Source: Xiphydria camelus (lineage: Eukaryota > Arthropoda > Insecta > Hymenoptera > Xiphydriidae). From it: 64,000 nucleotides of DNA. Position numbers and translations under genes: made by a program. Shown here piece by piece: positions 20,990-29,856 of the stretch. Within the stretch, counting starts at the first letter, position 1; each line of letters begins with the position of its first letter. The DNA lies in contig OY783197.1 in assembly GCA_963678675.1 (NCBI GenBank), positions 3,134,400 through 3,198,399 of the forward strand, given 5' to 3'. Below the pieces are notes generated by a model, which worked only from the letters and a program-made list of their open reading frames with translations, did no database searches and was not told the origin of the DNA.

Positions 20990-21870
20990 GATTTATTTCA
21001 ATCTGCAAAAGTCGATCTCATCACAATAATAAACAATCGCCGAAAGACCCGCAAGCTTACCTCGCGCGATAATTTTTCCCGACATTCAAACGCTGCGCGC
21101 ATCGCCGCGCGCATCCGGGGTCCACACGGCTTGCGCCACGGACTCCTCGAAAGCCTCGAACCAGTAGCACGCCACGGCGCAACGCGAACGCTCGACTCTG
21201 GTTGATGCCGGTCCGAATGCGACGCAGTGTGGTGAGCTAAAAACTGTTTAAAGTCGTTAAAAGTGTCTCACGCGTGCTCGATCATTGTCGGAAAGTTTGT
21301 TTGGAGCGCTGGGAAGCTACGCGGAGGATCGTCAAGGTGTATGTCACTTCAAAAGCGACGTATTCACTGGACTGGTCGCGCCGCGATCGAGCAACGAACG
21401 TTAACAGGTACATTTTCTTCCTTCTCTCAAAGAATATCGGTCTTGACGCCTCGCGCCGATGCGTGGAAAGCTCGAAAATAATACGACGCTGCACGTTGCG
21501 CTGGAAGAGCATCGAAAATCGCGACACACAAACGGTGTTACGAGCGAGGAAACTGCGCGTAAGCAATCGTGGGAGTGCGAGTGAGAGGGAGTCTCGATTC
21601 GGCGTTCTCACTCGCACTCGTACGTTATGCCCTCTCGTCTGCACGCGCAGGATTTGCCCTCTGCTGCGGCGGATAGGACACGGGCTCGCGACGAATGCAA
21701 AGAAATGCGTACAGCGCTGTAGAACCAATTCGCGATATAATATTTTATGTGGACTCGCTGCGCCATTCAATCGAATGTGCATTTTCCTTTCTTTCGCGAG
21801 TCACGATAAACATTTCCCTCTTCTACGACAGTACAGCTTTGTCGAGCTTCTCCTCAGATAGCGGAAGATA
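20990..21870. other. CpG-rich island, possible promoter or exon
   Basis: GC-rich sequence surrounded by AT-rich DNA. On the minus strand a frame from about 21235 down to 21059 is open and ends in GCGAG|GTAAGC, a good donor, with an acceptor-like TTTTTAG just upstream; the peptide (for example WFEAFEESVAQAVW) is not recognised. On the plus strand a 195-codon frame (21274-21861) has low-complexity Arg/Ser content and is probably spurious. Confidence 0.3.
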
Positions 21871-21907
21871 TCTGTCAGACATCTACAAGACACTGACATC
21901 TACATTT

Positions 21908-22262
21908 TGTCGGTCTTATCGCGTAAGGGCGTATCTCAGAGAATTTGAGAGAGAAAAGCTTTATATCTTTATCTCACGACCCGGCGTACCTCAACATTTT
22001 ATAATTTTGCTCTCCATATATATTTTTCGTCGTATCTCGAAATAATCAAAATTGAAATCTCACGTATAGTAGGCCTAACTTAGGATAGGCCCATACGTGT
22101 GATTTAAAAGGCATTCGAGCGCATAAATTTTACATAAAAAAATCACCAAGCTATAAAAATAATTGCAGGACTTATTCACAATGAAAAATCGTAAAATATT
22201 TAAAATCGCTCTCCTGAGAAATCATCAAAACTGAGATACGCCCTTACGTGATAAGACCGACG
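21908..22262. mobile_element. Inserted foldback element A (355 bp)
   Basis: The inverted ends TGTCGGTCTTATCGCGTAAG and CTTACGTGATAAGACCGACG are flanked by ATTT on both sides (21904-21907 and 22263-22266), which fits a 4-bp target duplication. It interrupts the left arm of the outer foldback. Confidence 0.8.
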
Positions 22263-22275
22263 ATTTGGTATAAAT

Positions 22276-22775
22276 GAGGGGATGAGAAGCCAAGGGGTCT
22301 AAGTAGAAAAACAAGTTTTCCGAGATAATGTGAAAAATGTTAAATGAAAAAGTACAGGGTAATTAATTTTTTCCAAATTTTTCGAATCATTAATAAAAGA
22401 AAATCAGTCAACTACCCTATTCTTTTTAACTTCAGCTAACAACGCTTCTGGTTAATCGTAGCTATTTCTTTATTATTTCTTAGCAATTATTTAATAGAAT
22501 TTAACTCCGTGATATACCGAGATAATTAATTGCTCATTAAATTAATTATTTTTCAACCAAGAATTTTTTTTATCAAGATATATTTTTAGTTCAAGTTAAA
22601 ATTAATGCGTCAAGAAATTGTTCTCTTAATTGAAGAACGATGAATTATTATTCATACAGCCTATACACTTAAGGCAAAGGAATTGCAGGTATTTTTAAAG
22701 AACAAAAATACTTTAATGTGAATTATCTCGGAAAGCTTGTTTTTCTATTTAGACCCCTTGGCTTCTCATCCCCTC
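22276..22775. mobile_element. Inserted foldback element B (500 bp)
   Basis: The inverted ends GAGGGGATGAGAAGCCAAGG and CCTTGGCTTCTCATCCCCTC have AAAT on both sides (22272-22275 and 22776-22779). It also interrupts the left arm of the outer foldback, ten bp after the target duplication of element A. Confidence 0.82.
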
Positions 22776-23212
22776 AAATGTGGTTGAAATCTAGATATGT
22801 ATGTACAGCGCGTAGATGTCTGACAGTTATCCTAAGTTGACAAGAATCGATATTCTGTAGTAAATGTAATATAATAATTGTTTGAGAGAGAGAGAAATTA
22901 TAATACAAGTTATTATAATACTATTAAGCAAACTCAATTATAAAGCTCTATATTAGTCTTTTCGTCCTACAATGAAAAAACTTTCAAACGAATTAGAAAC
23001 AAGCATTTTATCACAGAAAGAGAAAACCCTCTAGAGCCTTATGTCATTCCTTTTTCAAATATTATTAATTTGATATTTTTTATGAAATTATTATATCTAC
23101 CACAAAATATCGATTCTTGTCAACTTAGGATATCTGTCAGATATCCACCGCGCTGTCTATATCTAGATTTCAACCACGTTTATACCAAATGTAGATGTCA
23201 TTTTCTAGACAT

Positions 23213-24026
23213 ATACAGGGTGAGCCAGGTTAAACGTCATTAATTTTCACATGTTATAGAACAACAAAAATAAAGTAGACTTTCATAGAAAATTTTTTTC
23301 AAAAATGTTTACTAACAAAGGTACAGGGTGTCAAAGTTGTGGAAAAAAAGGGTGTTCTCATCATAACTTCTAAACTACTGGATCGATTTCCATGAAATTT
23401 CGCACACAGGCTAATGTAGAACAGCTCTATAAAAGCAATAATTAAATAATTTTTAAAAATTCTCTAGTGGCGTAGATACTATGGGCCGGTACCCCCATTT
23501 CCCCCTCCCAATGTTCGGCGCCAATGGATATTTTGCAGAGAAAATTCAATTATTGGATTCCCCGTTTAATTTAGAGGAAAAAATCACCCTTGCAAATTTT
23601 TGATTTATGGCTTCGTTTTTGAGATATTCATTTTACAATAAATCAAAAATTTGCAAGGGTGATTTTTTTCTCTAAATTAAACGGGGATCCAATAATTAAA
23701 TTTTCTTTGCAAAATATCCAGTGGCGCCGAAGATTGGGAGGGGGAAAGGGGGATACCGGCCCTCAGTATCTACGCCACTGGAGAATTTCTTTAAATTATT
23801 CGATCATTGCTTAGGGCTGTATTATATTCGTTTGTGTGCAAAATTTCATGGAAATCGATCCAGTAGTTTAGAAGTTATGATGAGAAAACCATTTTTTTTC
23901 AACAGCTTTGACACCCTGTATCTTCGTTAGTAAACATTTTTGAAAAAAATTTTCTTATGAAAGTCTACTTTATTTTTGTTGTTCTATAACATATCAAAAT
24001 TAATGACGTTTAGGTTTACCCTGTAT
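23213..24026. mobile_element. 814-bp palindromic element with TACAGGGTG-type ends, copy 1
   Basis: It runs from TACAGGGTGAGCCAGGTTAA to GTTTAGGTTTACCCTGTA, flanked by TA. The arms are complementary to a centre near 23620; examples are GATTTATGGCTTCG near the middle, CGTAGATACT(A/G)..GGCC further out and ACAACAAAAATAAAGTAGAC at the outer part. Ends and the TA target fit a Tc1/mariner-type non-autonomous element. Confidence 0.85.
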
Positions 24027-24029
24027 AGT

Positions 24030-25150
24030 GTATGATCTTGTTTGACGTGCTGTACGAGTTGCAGAAATTCAAAACTGTTTGAAATTAATTGTACAACGAG
24101 TGGCGTTTTGCAATTATTACGTCGTGTATGGGCTTTTTTGCGACGCATTGCGCAATAAGTAGTTTCGTTCCACGCGTTTTTAAAGGCAGTGTTATTAAAA
24201 TGTCTAATAATTTTATAAACAACAGAGATTTTTTGCATAAACTTGTTTGCACAATAATTTCTTGCACAACGTTAGTTTGCGCAATTTATTCGCAGATGTA
24301 CGGGGCCTATTATGTCAAATAGATGCTGTACCATGGAACGAAAATTAATTTTTCTCTCAATGCAAGAATAATTCTCATCGCTTTTTGCGAAAATCTATAT
24401 TTTTATCGCAAGAAAAATTCATCTCGTATCATATAGAAATCTTGTAAACAAAGCGATCCATTTGCGGAAACATCTTTTTTTTTGAGCGTGTATCGATCTC
24501 AGAGAAAGATCAGGAGAAGATCACTCGACCAGAGAAACGCAATTCCTCGACCGTCTCTCGTAAAAGATCGACTGGTATGGAATAGGGACGACGGAGGGGC
24601 CAAGGAAAGGGGAGAGAAAGATACGGCGAGAGGCTGAAGGGGGGCGGGGCGGTACACGAAAAGCAGGGGGCGGAGATCGGTTAAAAGTTCCGCTTTCCGC
24701 GCGGGAAATGTGTAGGCATTTCGCGACAGACGCACACGTAGCTCTCCCGCAGCCTCCGCTGCGGAGAGTTGAAAAAGTTCCTCTCTCTCGTGTTTATTTT
24801 ATCCACGGCCCATTTAACTCTCAAATGCACGAGCGATTTTCCTCACCCTCGGTCCCTGGGCTGCGCGACGTGGAATTTTCCTTCCCCGATAACCATCGCC
24901 GGAAGAATCCCGGGAGCGTTATCTCCGCGTCTCTCCGCTGACGGGATCCCCCCACCCCGCGTGGCGGGTCACCGGCGGGGTTTCCGGTAGGCGCGCGGAG
25001 GCTGTACGCTCTTCTCTCTTTCTCTCTCCCCCCCGGTGTCGTCGAGATTTAATCCCGCGCGAAATGTTCGATCGCGGATGAACGATTCTTCCGAACGTGG
25101 CGCGTTAAACGTTTCCACGGGAAATTCGTTGTGCCTTACCGTGTCACATA
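24030..25150. other. Intergenic DNA with a GC-rich island
   Basis: AT-rich to about 24570, then GC-rich to about 25130 with purine and pyrimidine runs (TCTCTCTTTCTCTCTCCCCC near 25010). It may be a promoter or unassigned UTR. Several overlapping open frames on both strands are explained by the base composition. Confidence 0.4.
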
Positions 25151-25156
25151 TGTGAC

Positions 25157-26040
25157 ACAGAGGGTGACATTTTGAAAACTTGCCACTCCAATATCTCAGA
25201 AAGTTACAGAGATTTTCTAAAAAAAGAAAATACGTTTCAGCAGTGGAGAGGGGGAACCAAAATGACATAATCGGAGACGCAACCCCTCCAACCCCCTTAG
25301 GGGTAGTTCCCCCAACTTTGTAATCTTAAATAGCAACCCTCTATGTGCGATACAGCGTTGGAAAGCTCTTTAAAAATGCTTTACAACGACACCAAATTTT
25401 GGTACCTTTCGTTGAGTCGTTTTCGCGCAAATCGAGAAAGAAACTGCTAGAAGTAAGTATTGTTAATTAAATTATTAAATGTCAATTACGTTACAATAAA
25501 TTTTCGAAATCATTTCCATCACCTGACCTTACTCCGTATGATCTCTTCTTATGGGGACATCTGAAATCTATTGTTTTTCAAACTACACCAGCAAGCATTA
25601 ACCAACTGAAATAGAGAATTACGCAAGAATGTCGCAAAATTTCAAGAACAACATTTGGAAAAGTTCGAAAAATCCATGAAAATCATTTCGAAAATGTATT
25701 GTAACGTAATTGACCTTTAATAAATAAATTGACAAAACTTGCTTGTAGCAGTTTCTTTCTCGATTTGCGCGAAAACTACTCATCGAAAGGTACCAAAATT
25801 TGGTGTTGTTGTAAAGCATTTTTAAAGAGCTTTCCAACGTTGTATCACACATGGGGGGTTGCCATTTAAGGTTACAAAGTTGGGGGGGCTATCCCTAAGG
25901 GGGTTGGAGGGGGTGCGTCTCCGATTATGTCATTTTGGTTCCCTCTCTCCACTGCCGAAACCGTATTTTTTTTTTAGAAAATCTCTGTAACTTTCTGAGA
26001 TATTGGGGTGGCAAGTTTTCAAAACGTCACCCTCTCTCTG
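25157..26040. mobile_element. ~880-bp foldback enclosing a mariner-type transposase remnant
   Basis: The arms are long inverted repeats: left CAGAGGGTGACATTTTGAAA at about 25157, right its complement (TTTTCAAAACGTCACCCTCT) at about 26018. Complementary blocks also include GGTACCTTTCGTTGAGTCG and CAGTTTCTTTCTCGATTTGC. The central 25515-25700 is a decayed transposase C-terminus. A solitary arm of the same family lies at 59656-59775. Confidence 0.82.
25515..25700 (+). pseudogene. Decayed mariner-type (DDE) transposase C-terminus
   Basis: The plus strand reads SPDLTPYDLFLWGHLKS followed by an acidic/basic helix, with an internal stop after SINQLK. The D-L-T-P-Y-D-x-x-L-W-G-x-L-K signature is the conserved third-catalytic-residue region of Tc1/mariner-type transposases. 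Only about 60 codons remain. It sits at the centre of a palindrome. Confidence 0.7.
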
Positions 26041-26191
26041 TATGTTAACTAGTGGACCCGTGCAGAAATTCTGCAGACGACAGAACATTGGGAACGTAAA
26101 TGTAAAAGATATGGAATGATTGTAGATTATGCGTTATCTTTGAAAAAGGTCAATTTTTACCTTCGACTTTTAAACGAATAACACACAATGT

Positions 26192-26280
26192 GCAATTGAG
26201 GACCTTGATGCGAAAAGGGGATAAGTCACTGGATAAGTCACAAGACTTAACCCCTTTTTGCACCAAGGTCCTCAATTGTA
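26192..26280. repeat. Small hairpin repeat
   Basis: The arms CAATTGAGGACCTTGATGC and the complement of GCACCAAGGTCCTCAATTG enclose a short loop with two GATAAGTCAC words. It can fold into a stem of about 35 bp with mismatches. Confidence 0.7.
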
Positions 26281-27737
26281 AATTTACAATTCGTCAAAAG
26301 CGGAGAACTTAATCTTCAAAATGGTACCTCATTCATTGTTTTTGGTTTCGCACGAAGGAAGAAAAAAGGGTTTACCATGGAAAATCACCTGGAGAAATTA
26401 TATATGATTATTAAAATATTTATTTCATTCCAACGATTGCCTCGAAGGATTTAAATGTCCCGAATAAATATTGTAATCGTCGACGAATATTTATTTGGTT
26501 CGATAAAATGTTTATTTCGCCATATTCAAATAACCATTTGTTAACTACAGATAAACTATTTTATCAGTGCAGTAGACGCGCGATGGGGTTTATTATAAGA
26601 AAGAATTCCCAGATCCCTCCCATTCATCCTCTTGTCCAAATGTGCACCGGAGTAAGACGAGTCGCATGCGAAGAATCTTCGATTGGCCGCGATTATAGCG
26701 CGCAGCTGCCCCTGCAAAACGGTTGACCCGCCTCGCTCCAGCGCATACTCCGGAACAATTGGTATATTAAAGGCGCGCATCTCTCGTTTTATCCTTATTA
26801 CAATAATTATACATGTACGAGTAGAACACCGGCTCACAGCTTCGCAAAACATAAAAGAATCGATCTCCAGTGGATATCGCGACGAATGAATTTTTGTATT
26901 GTATATTTGAAAAATTTGGAAAAAATAATTTGCTCCGCATTTCTTTGTTTTTCACTTTCGGCTTTATTTAAGCTAGAAAACGATATTTTCAAATGTAAAT
27001 AGCATCCGTCATAGTTTTGTGAGTCTATCTCTCTTGCACTCGTTGCCTGGCATAAGTGGGTCACTCATGGCTCTTCAATGACGTCATAATACGGTAGAGA
27101 GAAAAAAACGCACTTATAATAACTCTGCGAATAATTATTTCTTCGAACATATTCTTTTTCGTGTGACACTGGATATACGGATATGTATACGGATTGGAAA
27201 TTTAAAAATATAAATATTTTTCGTGCGATAACCAAATTATCGTTCGCAGGAATTTGGATAGATACCAATCCGACGTTGCACCTTGAGCCATTCTCTGTTA
27301 TACGGTCGTAGTAAATCGTGGTACGCAGCAGCACATCGCGCGTGTACACATATATCCGCGGAAGAAATTCTCTTTCACCGTTTCCATATCTGCCGTTCTG
27401 CAATGTCAAAGGTCGTAAATATGTGCGCCACCCTCGCCGTAATACCGTATACACCGGCGCGCCATACATACTCAATTGCGAGCGCGCGAGATGCGGTTTA
27501 CGCAGAAAACGTGCTCCAAAGCGCAGCCGTAAAATAAAAGAGAAAACCGGGTAAATAAAGGTACGCGTATATCAGGGGATGGCAGGTTGCCGCCTGGCGA
27601 CTAAACAAGTCATGAGACTCCTCCACTCCTCTTTGCATACCGAGGCTTTTTGGCGCGTGCTGCGACTTCCCAAATCCCCCGCCGACTTTCGATGTCGCAC
27701 GCGGTGTACGGTGAAAATGTCCGAACTTGGTTTCACT
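26281..27737. other. Intergenic DNA with one member of a dispersed CRE-containing repeat
   Basis: No gene is supported. About 26885-27180 belongs to a family also present at 50360-50440 (reverse orientation) and 62260-62620 (direct). All three carry an ATGACGTCA(T/C) palindrome followed by GAGAGAAAAAAACGCACTTA-like sequence. The rest is unremarkable. Confidence 0.5.
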
Positions 27738-28477
27738 TGACAGGAAAGAAAGTTTTGAATTGCTATTATCTCGCAATCTATGAACTTTAGGCTTATATTT
27801 GCGTGACACTTTTTTGAAGATTATGCTTTTGTCTACAATAAAGTTCTATATCGATGTGGGCCAAAAATTAATAGATTACGAGATAATGACGATTCAAATT
27901 TCTTCCATGGCTTTATCGAAATTCGAAGTATCACGACGCTGTTATCTCGCAATCTATGAACTTTAGGCTTATGTTTATGTAATACTTTTTTGAACATTAT
28001 GCTTTTATCTACAATAAAGTTCTGTATCAATATAAGGCAGAAATTAATAAATTACGAGATAATGACGATTCAAATTTCTTCCCTGGCTTTATCGAAATTC
28101 GAAGTATCACGACGCTGTTATCTCGCAATCTATGAACTTTAGGCTTATGTTTATGTAATACTTTTTTGAACATTATGCTTTTATCTACAATAAAGTTCTG
28201 TATCAATATAAGGCAGAAATTAATAGATTACGAGATAATAGCGAATAAAATTTCTTCCCTGGCTATACTGCAATTCAAAATATCACGACGCTATTATTTC
28301 GCAATCTATGAATTTTAGGTGAATGTTCGGATACTACTTTTTTGAAGACTATACTTTGATCTACAATAAAGTCTCGTATCGATATGGTCCAAAAAGGAAC
28401 AGATTACGAGATAATGGCGATTCCAAATTTCCTCCCTGACTTTACTGAAATTCGAAATATCTCGACGTTGTTATCTT
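27738..28477. repeat. 176-bp tandem array derived from a foldback element
   Basis: The word AATCTATGAA(C/T)TTTAGG recurs at 27775, 27951, 28127 and 28303, an exact 176-bp spacing. Units contain TTATCTCGCAATCTATGA, CTACAATAAAGTTC and ATTACGAGATAATG. Each unit aligns with the interior of the foldback at 52158-52371 (TTATCTCATTATCTATGA, CTACAACAAAGTCT, AATAATGAGATAATA). The last unit is the most diverged. Confidence 0.88.
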
Positions 28478-29172
28478 GTATGACATGAAAAAGAGGGAGT
28501 ATGGTACCACGGCTTAAATGTAGGTAGAGTTATTTATAGGGTGCGAGTCATTGATCTTTTTTAAATGGAATCATCTTTCTCGAGTGAAAACAGCAGCGTA
28601 GCTAGCTAAAAACTAACGGAACTTCAAAACCTTCCACCAAACTTTTTTTTCGTGGCGAATAGTTTTATATATTTCAACGAAGAACATTCGTAAACTATCA
28701 CTCAGAAACGCTTATACGTAATGTCACATTACTACCTTAATTGTATAATCGCACACGTTGTAATGAGAAAAATTTGGAGTGGAGCCTATGTCCGGTTGAT
28801 ATCGTATCGACATCATACATACGAGTACATATCGACTGGCTAGCCTCATATTATCGTCATATTGTGCTTACGGCGCGACTGTTACACTCAGAGCTCATAT
28901 TCAGAGCGTCGAATGGTGACAAGAACTTCCCGCATAATGACTTCACGAAATGATATGGTGAAACGAGTTCAAGATAACGCAAAATCTGCATACGTGCGCA
29001 AAATGCAATTTTTTGAATAACGTTGATATCAGTTCAAGATGCCATTTATATGTGCTTGTATTAATACACAGCACAAGCGCATAGTTCAATATATTGTAAC
29101 CCCTACAGTGCGACCGCCTGGGTTTTACATCATACGAAGCAGTTAATAAGATCTCAATATGCGTGAACAAGA
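28478..29172. other. Intergenic AT-rich DNA
   Basis: I see no gene, repeat or strong signal in this stretch downstream of the odorant receptor. Confidence 0.4.
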
Positions 29173-29176
29173 TTAA

Positions 29177-29758
29177 CCCTTCCTTACTCACGTGGGTTTT
29201 TGAAACATAAAAACTCACCTGTGGGGTGTGCCCTACACCCCAGATAAAAATTAACGTTTTCTTAGTGAAAAATTGAAATTTTTTAATACTTTTTTTTCTT
29301 ATTTTAAAGCTTGAGATATTGCCTAACGATCTCAACATTAAAAAAATAAATAAATTTCGTAATTTTTTAATTGAAAACAAAACTCGAAGTCTCGGTTTTC
29401 AGACGCTCAGATCTCCCTGCCGATTTTTATAAAAAAAATAGTATAAATAATAGACTGAGGATAGTTATCATACTCTCGTTTCATTAACGAGGAACAAATT
29501 AACAAATTGGAACAAGTTTTATAGAAAAATATTAAATAATTGATTAATTGCAGATTGTTAAATATCACTATTTAACTGTTTGCAGCGTTCTGTCGGAGAG
29601 ACAGATCGGTTTTGTCCTGCGCTTTTGGTGCCGAATTCTTTAATGAAATGTTCCCGAAAGGCACTGAAAGTGCCAACCTCGAAAAAGAAAACTCTAAGCG
29701 TGGCATGCAAAAAAAGGAGGCTGGGGTGTAGCCTACACAACACGTGAGCAACGAAGGG
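29177..29758. mobile_element. 582-bp TTAA-flanked piggyBac-like miniature element
   Basis: The ends CCCTTCCTTACTCACGTG and CACGTGAGCAACGAAGGG are flanked by TTAA (29173-29176 and 29759-29762). CCC-type ends and TTAA duplication are typical of piggyBac-group elements. Internal GGGGTGT and ACACCCC blocks pair. No transposase. The end of a related copy is at about 31260-31430. Confidence 0.75.
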
Positions 29759-29856
29759 TTAAATGCATGGCATGATGATCATGGATGTCCATCCAGGACT
29801 CTACATTTGAGTTAAAAGTATGTACGATATAGCAAGTAATATGCACTTATAGTGAC

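Larger units (their letters stand above)
21880..23205. mobile_element. Outer foldback element containing two inserted foldbacks
   Basis: With the two inner elements removed, the left arm reads GACATCTACATTT, GGTATAAAT, GTGGTTGAAATCTAGATAT. This is the complement of the right arm (ATATCTAGATTTCAACCACG, TTTATACCAAATGTAGATGT at about 23160-23200). The inner arms TTGACAAGAATCGATATT and its complement lie at 22837 and 23105. Outer ends are less clear. No coding frame is seen. Confidence 0.8.

Noticed and set aside
21274..21861. 195-codon plus-strand open frame
   Set aside because: Arg/Ser/Cys-rich compositional peptide in a CpG island, with an equally open opposite strand and no motifs.
27738..28477. 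Evenly spaced repeats considered as a CRISPR-like array
   Set aside because: The whole 176-bp unit is repeated without variable spacers, and the host is an insect.
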